From assembly GCA_028690055.1 (NCBI GenBank), contig JAQVBZ010000008.1, positions 1-57,220 of the forward strand: a DNA stretch of 57,220 nt, read 5' to 3'. This DNA is from Minisyncoccota bacterium. Lineage in GTDB: Bacteria; Patescibacteriota; Minisyncoccia; JAHIHE01; JAGLIN01. Position numbers and translations under genes: made by a program. Positions 1 through 7,010 of the stretch are shown here, piece after piece. Below the pieces are notes generated by a model that had not been told where the DNA came from, ran no database searches, and was given only the letters and a program-made list of their open reading frames with translations. Each line of letters starts with the position of its first letter. The stretch's first letter is position 1.

Positions 1-1
1 G

Positions 2-118
2 ACACAAATGGACGTTGATAAAGCCGTTCTGCTTATCAACAATCGTCCCAGAAAAAGACTTGGCTATTTAACCCCTTACGAGGTTTTTGTTGAAGGGAAA
101 AATTGCAGTTCAAGGTAG
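2..118 (+). mobile_element. C-terminal end of an IS30-family transposase, cut by the window edge
   Basis: The frame is open from the window edge to a TAG at 116-118, giving 38 residues. It includes NNRPRKRLGYLTPYEVF, the conserved end of IS30-type DDE transposases, where the family's last catalytic-core helix leads into the C-terminus. The catalytic residues lie upstream, outside the window, so it cannot be judged whether the transposase is intact. The sequence just after the stop probably contains the right inverted repeat, but the other end is not available for comparison. Confidence 0.85.
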
Positions 119-186
119 AATCTACGACTTTCGATTATTGACATATTTATTCAAAGTGAGAAGATGTATAAGTAGTATTTAAAAAT

Positions 187-290
187 GAGAATTAAAAAAA
201 ACACTCTTTTTTTGATTCTCTGCAGTCGAGGCTCTTATCTAAGGGGCTTTAAAAAGAGGTCAAAATTATTTCAGTAATTTTGGTTTTTTA
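187..290 (+). promoter_or_regulatory. Two hairpins in the glnA leader; the second is terminator-like
   Basis: Hairpin 1 has arms 187-200 and 207-220 (14 bp with one G-T pair, 6-nt loop) and is rich in A/T. Hairpin 2 has perfect 8-bp arms CAAAATTA (261-268) and TAATTTTG (275-282), followed by GTTTTTTA, which is the form of an intrinsic terminator. It ends only 21 nt before the glnA start, so it may act as an attenuator; hairpin 1 may instead end the upstream transposase transcript. I recognise no known glutamine or nitrogen riboswitch core here. Confidence 0.5.
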
Positions 291-311
291 TTTATTCTAA
301 CCTATAAAATT

Positions 312-1643
312 ATGCTATCAGAAGATGTGCGCAAGGAGATTGAGAAACATGGCGTGAAGTTCGTTCATTTGCAGTTTTCCGACTTGTTGGGAACGCTGAA
401 GGCGGTTACGATTCCTATTCATCAGCTGGAAGAGGCGATAGAGAATGGGAAATGGTTCGATGGTTCATCTATAGACGGTTTTGCGCGTATCTCGGAAAGT
501 GATATGTTTCTAAAACTGGATATGTCCACTTTCAGGGTCGTTCCATGGTCAAAGGGGAACGGACACACGGAGTCGCGGGTGATTTGTGATATTTTGACAC
601 CGGACGGAAAGCCCTATGAAGGTGATCCGAGAAATATTTTGCGTCAGCAGATGGAGAAGGCGAAAGAGGCGGGTTTTGAATATTGTGTCGCTCCCGAGGT
701 GGAATTTTTCCTGATGAAGAGGAACGACGATGGCACTTGGGAAAGGATGCCGCACGATAAAGGGGGATATTTTGACCAGACGATTGATGGCGATAGCGCC
801 ACGAGACACGCAATGGGAATTGCGCTCGGGGATTTCGGTATTGATGTGGAGGCGCTTCATCACGAGGTGGCCAATGGTCAGCATGAAATCAATTTTAAAT
901 ATGACGGTCCGATCAAGTCAGCCGACAACACTATCACTTTTAAATACGTTTTGAAAATGGTCGCTAAGGACCTGGGATTGCACGCGACTTTTATGGCTAA
1001 GCCTTTTGAGGGTATCAATGGTTCGGGAATGCATACCAACCAGAGCCTTTTTAAAGACGGTAAGAATGTTTTCTTTGACAGTGCGGATGAATATGGACTT
1101 TCGGAAGTTGCCGAGCAATTTGTGGCTGGACAGCTCAAGCACATCAAAGCAATGGACGCCATCATCAACCCGACAGTGAACTCATATAAACGTCTGGTAG
1201 TCGGTTATGAGGCGCCAGTATACATCTCTTGGGGGCGAACTAACCGCAGTGCACTGATACGTATCCCGCGCGTCAATCCGAAGTCGCCGAACTCGACTCG
1301 TTGCGAGCTCCGTTGTCCGGATCCGATGTGCAATCCATATCTGGCTTATGCGGTGATGCTGGCGGCGGGAATGGACGGAGTGAAGAACAAACTTACCCCG
1401 CCCAAGCCGATCGAAGAATCGACATACGAGATGACATCGGAGGAAATCGTCAACCGTGGTATCGACACCGTTCCTCGCAACTTGCGAGAGGCGCTGGAGG
1501 AGCTTGCCAAAGATGAGCTCATCAAGTCGGTTTTGGGAGAAAGTATGTTTAAGAGGTATTACAACATCAAGATGGCAGAGTGGGATGAATTCAGGATTCA
1601 TGTGACGGATTGGGAGAAGGAGAGATATATGGAGGTTTATTAA
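312..1643 (+). CDS. glnA: Glutamine synthetase, type I (GSI-alpha-like)
   Basis: This cytosolic dodecameric enzyme joins ammonia to glutamate using ATP. The 443-residue length is that of the GSI-alpha class. Visible motifs are WFDGSSIDGF (residues 48-57), the metal-binding EVEFF, HHEVANGQHEINF, the ATP-loop stretch KPFEGINGSGMH, and SWGRTNRSALIRIP. The region that carries the adenylylated tyrosine in GSI-beta enzymes reads NKLTPPKPIEESTYEMTSEE, close to the Bacillus form, so control by adenylylation is unlikely. There is no Shine-Dalgarno sequence before the ATG. It has its own terminator and is monocistronic. The terminator-like leader hairpin may regulate it. Confidence 0.97.
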   Translation: MLSEDVRKEIEKHGVKFVHLQFSDLLGTLKAVTIPIHQLEEAIENGKWFDGSSIDGFARISESDMFLKLDMSTFRVVPWSKGNGHTESRVICDILTPDGKPYEGDPRNILRQQMEKAKEAGFEYCVAPEVEFFLMKRNDDGTWERMPHDKGGYFDQTIDGDSATRHAMGIALGDFGIDVEALHHEVANGQHEINFKYDGPIKSADNTITFKYVLKMVAKDLGLHATFMAKPFEGINGSGMHTNQSLFKDGKNVFFDSADEYGLSEVAEQFVAGQLKHIKAMDAIINPTVNSYKRLVVGYEAPVYISWGRTNRSALIRIPRVNPKSPNSTRCELRCPDPMCNPYLAYAVMLAAGMDGVKNKLTPPKPIEESTYEMTSEEIVNRGIDTVPRNLREALEELAKDELIKSVLGESMFKRYYNIKMAEWDEFRIHVTDWEKERYMEVY

Positions 1644-1656
1644 AGTTTATTTTCAT

Positions 1657-1690
1657 AAAAAAGAACGATTGCGAAATCGTTTCTTTTTTT
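1657..1690 (+). terminator. Intrinsic terminator of glnA
   Basis: An A/T-rich stem (AAAAAAGAACGATT pairing with AAATCGTTTCTTTTTT, one bulged base) with a T run starts 14 nt after the glnA stop. Confidence 0.8.
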
Positions 1691-1691
1691 G

Positions 1692-1857
1692 TGTCATTCC
1701 GGGCTTGACCCGGAATCTGCGTTTTCTGGCGTTTACATTTTATCTTCGGAGATAAAAATATTCTTACGGTATTTTTGGAGCGTAATAATCGGTCCGATGA
1801 AATTAATTAATATTTAGCGAATAATACAGAAGATTCCGGGTCAAGCCCGGAATGACA
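1692..1857. repeat. Palindromic repeat element, family A (27-bp perfect inverted arms)
   Basis: The left arm 1692-1718 starts TGTCATTCCGGGCTTGACCC and is the exact reverse complement of 1831-1857. About 110 bp of A/T-rich sequence lies between. Related elements ending in GTCATYCC/GGRATGAC are at 3130, 10145, 18683, 27181, 27788, 37458, 44763 and 46605. It has no reading frame worth calling and is MITE-like. Confidence 0.85.
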
Positions 1858-1873
1858 GAGGATAACGCTTTGT

Positions 1874-1941
1874 GAATTGTAGCGACGGGATTGCCACATT
1901 GAAAGGGTACAAGATATTGTGCCCCTACAGTTCGCAATGAC
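1874..1941. repeat. Small palindromic repeat, family B
   Basis: The core GGGTACAAGATATTGTGCCC (1905-1924) is a near palindrome, flanked by arms reading GAATTGTAGCG and CTACAGTTCGC. Sister copies are at 35255 and 46781. It fills the rest of the glnA-nuclease gap. Confidence 0.6.
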
Positions 1942-1949
1942 ATTTTTTG

Positions 1950-2999
1950 TTACTGCAAACTCTCACATACCACTTCATCTTTATCTGAATCTAGCCGGTG
2001 GATGTCGCTGCCTACTGTTTGCATACAATAATCATAAATGGCTTGCGCTTGAGCTTGGCTGGTGAAGTCGCCGCAGTTATAAACGTTGCCAGAGCAGTTG
2101 TATGTTCCGGAAACGGTAACTGCTGGGGTTTTGGTAATAGGAGTCGTGATAGATTCCGATGCGCTTTTGTGCACGCTGCTTGCCCACAGCCCCTTTTGCT
2201 CGGTTTTGGCAGTATTCTGTGCCGCTTTAAAATCCGCTTGATATTTATAAACTATGCCGTTGTAGGTATATTCTTTGGCATAGCCTTCGACAATCATCCA
2301 CTTATTGAAAAGAGTACCGCTATCCGTGTAGACATAGCGTAGCAGCCGGTCGTATTTATCTTTATCGCCGGAAACCGGATTGGATTCAAGGCGCACTTTC
2401 TTGCCAGTAAGTTTTTCTTTGGCGACGGCCGAGGCTTCGGCGCCGTAATATTCGGCTGTGGTAAAAGAGCTGATGACTTCGGGGGTGTCGATGCCGATCA
2501 GGCGGATAGTCTGATTCACTCCGTCTATGGTGACCGTGATAGTATCGCCGTCGATCACTTTATAGACGTCATAAAGTTCGGAAAGATTAGCGGTCGGAGT
2601 TTCGGTATAATTTCCAAAGTCTACGTTATTGATAGTATAAACACTGTCGTTATTCAGTCCGGTAAAATCGCTTACTAAAACTTTGCCGCCTGTATCGCCA
2701 TCGGGAGTGAGGCGATAGATCGAAGTTTGCCCGTCTACGCGCACCAAGTCGGATGTCGCAAAAGAATTCATCACTGCTTGGTCGATAGTAATCAGATTTT
2801 CCCATTTGAGATGGCCATAACTTTCAAAAACTTGCGGATTTAGGACCAGTCGTTTATAGCTGTTGCCGTTCAGGTGTTTGACGATATAAACGTCGGGATT
2901 ATCCGCAGTCTTGACGATGGCGCCGTCAGGGATGTCGAGTGCCAGCGCCGGGAGGGCGAGAGAGAATATTATGGCTAGGATAGCTAGGAATTTTTTCAT
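1950..2999 (-). CDS. Exported thermonuclease-like protein with C-terminal excalibur domain
   Basis: A 349-residue protein with a clear signal peptide (about residues 1-20, MKKFLAILAIIFSLALPALA), so it should act outside the membrane. An N-terminal region of about 110 residues is of no family I recognise. A staphylococcal-nuclease fold follows at roughly 140-275: YKVIDGDTITV, then RLIGIDTPE carrying the Arg, Asp and Glu of the SNase active site, and DRLLRYVY carrying the second Arg. A linker leads to a C-terminal excalibur-type motif with paired cysteines and the calcium-loop-like DSDKDEVVCESL. Family members cut DNA or RNA with calcium. In this organism it could recycle environmental nucleic acid; that role is inference. 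Confidence 0.88.
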   Translation of the reverse strand: MKKFLAILAIIFSLALPALALDIPDGAIVKTADNPDVYIVKHLNGNSYKRLVLNPQVFESYGHLKWENLITIDQAVMNSFATSDLVRVDGQTSIYRLTPDGDTGGKVLVSDFTGLNNDSVYTINNVDFGNYTETPTANLSELYDVYKVIDGDTITVTIDGVNQTIRLIGIDTPEVISSFTTAEYYGAEASAVAKEKLTGKKVRLESNPVSGDKDKYDRLLRYVYTDSGTLFNKWMIVEGYAKEYTYNGIVYKYQADFKAAQNTAKTEQKGLWASSVHKSASESITTPITKTPAVTVSGTYNCSGNVYNCGDFTSQAQAQAIYDYCMQTVGSDIHRLDSDKDEVVCESLQ

Positions 3000-3129
3000 A
3001 GTGATTGGGTTTATATGTGATTAAACTTGATTGTAATTTAACATTTTGGAGGGTTTTAGTAAATATGGAAGATGGTGAGGATTACTTCTTTGGGGTTTAA
3101 CCATATCGATCGCACCTCTTCTTCACCTT

Positions 3130-3269
3130 GCCATCCCGAAAGTCGTACTCGACTGAGGGATCTGGGAAATGTATAAATTTCTGCGAACGTTTTCTTTATG
3201 AAAATAAGCGTATTTTTGCATCGTACTATCCCCAGATTCCTCAATCGGAGTACCTCATTTTGGAATGAC
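3130..3269. repeat. Palindromic repeat element, family A (CATCCCGAAAG subtype)
   Basis: Left arm CCATCCCGAAAGTCGTACTC with GGGATCTGGG; right arm CCCAGATTCCTCAATCGGAG to GGAATGAC. It is the same subtype as the elements at 37458 and 46605 and occupies most of the 377-bp gap between the nuclease and the next gene. Confidence 0.75.
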
Positions 3270-3340
3270 AAGAACGGGGTGCTTGTCGCCACGACCGCTT
3301 AAGAGGTGTGCGGTCTGTTATGTCATGGATCGGATTAATC

Positions 3341-3349
3341 TGTTATAAT
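3341..3349 (+). promoter_or_regulatory. Extended -10 promoter of the gene at 3377
   Basis: TGTTATAAT is a consensus -10 hexamer with the upstream TG. The -35 is poor (TGTCAT at 3321). It predicts an mRNA leader of only about 20 nt. Confidence 0.55.
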
Positions 3350-3376
3350 CAGCTTATATGTAATTCATCTTAAAAT

Positions 3377-5131
3377 ATGGAAAAAAATACAACCGAGGCG
3401 GGTGGCAAGAGATTATGTACCAAGATATTCATACAAAAAATCTTAGGTAAGAGTCCGTTTACTTCTGCGGTTATCATATTTTTTATCGTGATATCGTGTC
3501 TGCTGCTAGGATTTTCCAAGGAGACAATCCAGAGATATGAAGATATCATAATTAGGAAAGGGCAGGAGCTTTTTGGTACGCAAGAGAAGATTCCGTGCGA
3601 AGATGGGTGGATTTTTTATAAACACGATGTAATAGGTATCAGTTTCTGCCATCCGGAAGAATGGGGAAACGTAATAACTGAGCCCAAAGAATCGGTTACG
3701 CGACTCGATGGTTTGTTGGACGAATTTACCAGTGAGGAAAACTATTATTACAACTCGTTTTCTATCGGCTTTGATAAGAATGAGAGTGTGTCTTTGCGGC
3801 TCTTCAATGAATCATACGGCGGTGAAAGATATCCGAATAGTAATGCGGTAAGGTACGGTTATGTTGATAACATTACCGATCTCAAGACCAGCGGAGATGT
3901 ATGTGACTACAAAATGGACTTTAACTATGTCTGGGAACAGGAAGGCAAGATAAACGAGACTTGTCCGATTTGCGACGAAGGCATCAAGACCACGATTGTT
4001 GACAAGCAGGAGCGTTTCGGCAAGGAGGTGTATAGCGATATGCTTGAATCTTTTGCTTATCTGCCGCTTAATAACGGATATTTCAATCATGTGCTTTCGA
4101 CTTATACTTATGGCAGCACCGTCCAGCTCGAACAGAAGTTCGATAACATAGATATGTTTTTGTCTCAGGTAAAAAGGACCAAAGAGGATTTCGAGAAGGA
4201 GAAAGCCTCGTTTACGGTTTTTGCCAAGAGCTTCAAGGCTTTTGTGCCGGAAAAGAAAGTTCAGGCGGCTTTCGAGACTCCATCCGGTGAGGATGCGAGG
4301 GTTATCGCAATTCGCAAATATTATTATCTCTTGGAGGGAGGAAAATTTGAGGAGGCTTACACGATGAAAGCTGAGGACGGCAAGGGAACCTATGAAGAAT
4401 TTTTGAGCCAATACAAAGATGTAAATATCGCTCAGCCGTATGATTTCAAGAATATCGGCGGAGATGACTTTTATTTTCTTGTGCGGTATCAGGATCACAA
4501 TAAACTGGAGACTAAGTATGGAATTAAGATGGCAATCGCGGATGGAAAGATCAAGACGACTTTCGTGGAACATTTCCGGGGAGACGAAGTTACTTCCGGC
4601 GCTTACAGCGCTTTTGCGGTCGAGCGTGGCAAGAGGTCGTATCTTATTTTGAAGAAGGGGGAAGTGGAAACAATCGTGGACGAGGGTGACGCGCAGTATG
4701 ACAGCGACTTTTCCAATCTCGACAAAGTCAAACGTTATACCGAAATCAAGTTTTCTCCTTCGGGGAATTATCTTCTTTTCACGTATACCGGATACGAGTG
4801 GTCGGCGAGCCATATATACAATATAAATAGCGGCAAACTTTCAGAGGGATTTCTTGGTTCGCAGGTGAGTGATAATTTTGACGTTACGCCTGACGAAGGA
4901 TATTTCTTTGTTTGCCGTCCAGGCGGTTTCGACAGTACACTTCCGGGGGAGGTTTATGCTTTGCCCTCAGTTGAGAAAGTTTTTGAAGCCGCGCCCGGCA
5001 ACGAGGCATATGTCGATAGCTCTTGCGGATACGATGCGGATCAAAAGGCAGTCATCTTCAGCTTGAGCAGTCCTTATCCGGAGGATACGGAGCCGAAGAG
5101 TAAAGAGGTGAAATTTGAGGTGAACGAATAG
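3377..5131 (+). CDS. Membrane-anchored protein of unknown function
   Basis: The 584 residues start with a short basic cytoplasmic segment and one membrane helix (about 28-46, rich in I/F/L). The rest is predicted to face outward. A central part (around RKYYYLLEGGKFEEAY) looks like an NTF2-like or DUF4878-type alpha+beta domain. The last third has beta-strand repeats with KFSPSGNYLLFTYTG and DVTPDEGYFFVCR, resembling blades of a WD40/TolB-type propeller. No catalytic motif is evident and I do not recognise the family. It has its own promoter and no Shine-Dalgarno sequence. Its base composition is closer to the core genes than to the A/T-rich gene that follows. Confidence 0.8.
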   Translation: MEKNTTEAGGKRLCTKIFIQKILGKSPFTSAVIIFFIVISCLLLGFSKETIQRYEDIIIRKGQELFGTQEKIPCEDGWIFYKHDVIGISFCHPEEWGNVITEPKESVTRLDGLLDEFTSEENYYYNSFSIGFDKNESVSLRLFNESYGGERYPNSNAVRYGYVDNITDLKTSGDVCDYKMDFNYVWEQEGKINETCPICDEGIKTTIVDKQERFGKEVYSDMLESFAYLPLNNGYFNHVLSTYTYGSTVQLEQKFDNIDMFLSQVKRTKEDFEKEKASFTVFAKSFKAFVPEKKVQAAFETPSGEDARVIAIRKYYYLLEGGKFEEAYTMKAEDGKGTYEEFLSQYKDVNIAQPYDFKNIGGDDFYFLVRYQDHNKLETKYGIKMAIADGKIKTTFVEHFRGDEVTSGAYSAFAVERGKRSYLILKKGEVETIVDEGDAQYDSDFSNLDKVKRYTEIKFSPSGNYLLFTYTGYEWSASHIYNINSGKLSEGFLGSQVSDNFDVTPDEGYFFVCRPGGFDSTLPGEVYALPSVEKVFEAAPGNEAYVDSSCGYDADQKAVIFSLSSPYPEDTEPKSKEVKFEVNE

Positions 5132-5157
5132 TTTAAATATTAGTATAATTAATTAGT

Positions 5158-6135
5158 ATGAAAAGTGATATTTATAAATCAGGAGGACGACTTATCCCTT
5201 TAAAATATTCCTTATTAGGACAAAGGAGTGTTCTTGAAAAAAGTTCAAAAATTAAAAAGATTATTTCATCTGGGATATTATTAGATGCTGATTTAAAAGT
5301 ATTCCTTGAGGAATTAATTAGTATTAACGATAATCTTAAGGAACAGTTATGTAAGTTTAACGAACAGGCATTTTTTGATAAGAAAACTGTAGGGAACGTT
5401 ATAACCAAATATGTTGAAAAAAACAAGCTTGATGAAGGAAGTTCAGAAATCGTTAAAGCCATCCAGAAAATTAAGGATGATATAACGCACGAAGATATCG
5501 TCAAGAAAAAACAAACAATAAAGGAAATATGTCAAGTATCCGATAAATTGATGCAAAAATTAGCTGATTTCAATGAAGACAAGGGGTTAGATTTAGATCT
5601 GTTTAGAGACAGAATCATATATGTGTGTAAAAGATGTCAGAGAATAGCGTGCGAAGGTAGGTTTCAGAAAAAAGAATGTGATTGTGGAGCTAAATTAGTA
5701 ACCACAAGGGATGTGAGTAAAATCTCTATCTATCTACTTAGTGAAGAAGTGGAACGTTTTTTCAAGAAAGATTTATGGCTTGAGTACGGCATTGATTATC
5801 TATTGAAAAGAGCAAACCTTAGTAATGTGTTCTGTGGGTATAGTTTTCTTGGAAGTTCTTGTGTCTATCATGAGGTAGATAATTTTGCAGAAAACTTTAA
5901 GGAAAATATAAGAATTGTATGCGAATGTAAGAATTGTAAAATAGTATTGAATGATGCAATAGTTTTTAAAGAAAAGATTAAAAATCTTGGAGCAAGTCGT
6001 GCGTATTTGATTACTACAAGTGAGGATATTGATTCTGATGTCCGCCTGTTCTGTAACGCATCCAATATAATGATAATCGATTCAGTTTTAGGAAAACAAC
6101 ATGAAGAACTGCTTGAAATAATAAAAAAGGTATAA
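5158..6135 (+). CDS. Zinc-ribbon protein with a PD-(D/E)XK-like (Mrr-type) C-terminal domain
   Basis: The 325-residue protein has a helical N-terminal half (residues 1-150, probable coiled coil) and a zinc ribbon with C157-x2-C160 and C174-x-C176 (C165 lies between). The C-terminal domain carries HEVD (238-241) and CECK (255-258), a D-x14-E-x-K spacing as in Mrr-type restriction endonuclease folds. After this comes GASRAYLITTS, the typical later strand of that fold. The nuclease assignment rests on motif spacing only. The gene is clearly richer in A/T than its neighbours and uses many AAA/ATA codons, which suggests horizontal acquisition. It could be a type IV-like restriction protein or an orphan DNA-binding nuclease. 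Confidence 0.7.
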   Translation: MKSDIYKSGGRLIPLKYSLLGQRSVLEKSSKIKKIISSGILLDADLKVFLEELISINDNLKEQLCKFNEQAFFDKKTVGNVITKYVEKNKLDEGSSEIVKAIQKIKDDITHEDIVKKKQTIKEICQVSDKLMQKLADFNEDKGLDLDLFRDRIIYVCKRCQRIACEGRFQKKECDCGAKLVTTRDVSKISIYLLSEEVERFFKKDLWLEYGIDYLLKRANLSNVFCGYSFLGSSCVYHEVDNFAENFKENIRIVCECKNCKIVLNDAIVFKEKIKNLGASRAYLITTSEDIDSDVRLFCNASNIMIIDSVLGKQHEELLEIIKKV

Positions 6136-6158
6136 ACTGGAGCTTTTATTATTAAAGA

Positions 6159-6186
6159 TTGACTTTAAGAATCGATGTTATATACT
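6159..6186 (+). promoter_or_regulatory. Promoter of a short transcript
   Basis: TTGACT (6159-6164), 16-nt spacer, TATACT (6181-6186). A perfect 9-bp hairpin (ACTTCATCT 6184-6192 with AGATGAAGT 6198-6206) sits at the expected transcript start. Confidence 0.6.
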
Positions 6187-6251
6187 TCATCTTACCGAGA
6201 TGAAGTGGATGTTTTTGCGGGCAGTAATTTTGGGCAAAATCATATATACGT

Positions 6252-6350
6252 ATGAAATTAACAATTAACAGAGAGGAGCCTCCCGATACTCACATAGCTG
6301 TGAAAAGTGAGACCTATTCTTATATGCTTCTAAAAGAAGACTATCTTTGA
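6252..6350 (+). CDS. Possible 32-residue small protein, or part of a small RNA
   Basis: An ATG-started frame of 32 codons ends in TGA at 6348-6350, inside the stem-loop of the terminator below. It is the only frame in a compact promoter-to-terminator unit of about 175 nt. It has no clear Shine-Dalgarno sequence; GAGAGGAG lies inside the frame. The peptide (KLTINREEPP... ending KEDYL) is polar and of no family I know. The unit may equally be a small RNA or an attenuated leader for the gene at 6411. Confidence 0.3.
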   Translation: MKLTINREEPPDTHIAVKSETYSYMLLKEDYL

Positions 6351-6367
6351 TGTTAGTCTTTTTTTGT
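6337..6367 (+). terminator. Intrinsic terminator of the short transcript
   Basis: The stem AAGACTA (6337-6343) / TAGTCTT (6354-6360) is followed by a run of T. Confidence 0.75.
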
Positions 6368-6410
6368 TTTTTAAATCAAATAATATCTTAATAAAAACGT
6401 ACTAAACTTT

Positions 6411-7004
6411 ATGAAAGCAATGTTCCGAAAACGATACTATCTCATCTTATGTTTTATACCGGCATATTTTTGCGCTATGTTATTTCGGCCAATGTTTGAA
6501 TGCGGCAATGGCATATGTTGGGGGTCTGCTCCGATTCGGTGGACGTCTCTGATCGTAGATGTGGCGTTCTTTTATTTGTTTTGGTTGGTGATATTTTATG
6601 TCGTGCGGATGGTGATGAGGAAAATCATCGAAGTAACATCCCGAAAAACGAAAATCAATATGTTGTTGTTTGTGCTGGCGGTTTTTTCTGCCATAGCGAC
6701 TACGTACGAAAGAGTTGAGGTGTTTAATAAAACGGAGCTGAATAATCTTTCGTGCGGATGGCCGATGCGATATCTCTCTAGCGGATATACCGAAAACCCG
6801 TTTGATCCGCCATATCCGTGGACGAATAGATGTGGCGATCTTCTAACTCGTGAGTGGGGAGACCCTCTCGATGTGCAATGGATATTTTTTATTTCTAATA
6901 TAATATTCTTTTATTTCCTTTGGTTGATAATTTTTTATGGCGGTAAAGAGGTAATAGGGAAATTACGTGCTAAAGATGGATTATTTAATAACAATAGCGT
7001 ATAA
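6411..7004 (+). CDS. Four-helix membrane protein of unknown function with internal duplication
   Basis: The 197-residue protein has hydrophobic segments near residues 7-26, 47-70, 81-99 and 152-175. The two halves resemble each other: a loop with a CG motif and PIRW or PLDVQW precedes a helix with FFYLFWLVIFY in the first copy and FFYFLWLIIFYGG in the second. Outer loops hold several cysteines that could form disulfides. It ends 6 nt before the double ATP-grasp gene, so the two are probably translated together, and it may transport or anchor that enzyme's product. That link is inference. I do not recognise the family. Confidence 0.75.
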   Translation: MKAMFRKRYYLILCFIPAYFCAMLFRPMFECGNGICWGSAPIRWTSLIVDVAFFYLFWLVIFYVVRMVMRKIIEVTSRKTKINMLLFVLAVFSAIATTYERVEVFNKTELNNLSCGWPMRYLSSGYTENPFDPPYPWTNRCGDLLTREWGDPLDVQWIFFISNIIFFYFLWLIIFYGGKEVIGKLRAKDGLFNNNSV

Positions 7005-7010
7005 AACAAT

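Noticed and set aside
138-172. TTGACA followed by TATAAG upstream of glnA
   Set aside because: The spacer is 23 nt, too long for a standard promoter, so it was not called.
3056-3292. Minus-strand frame of 78 codons
   Set aside because: It lies inside a family A palindrome whose copies elsewhere do not keep the frame.
3812-4813. Long minus-strand frame of 333 codons
   Set aside because: It is a shadow of the membrane-anchored protein on the plus strand, with no protein-like features.
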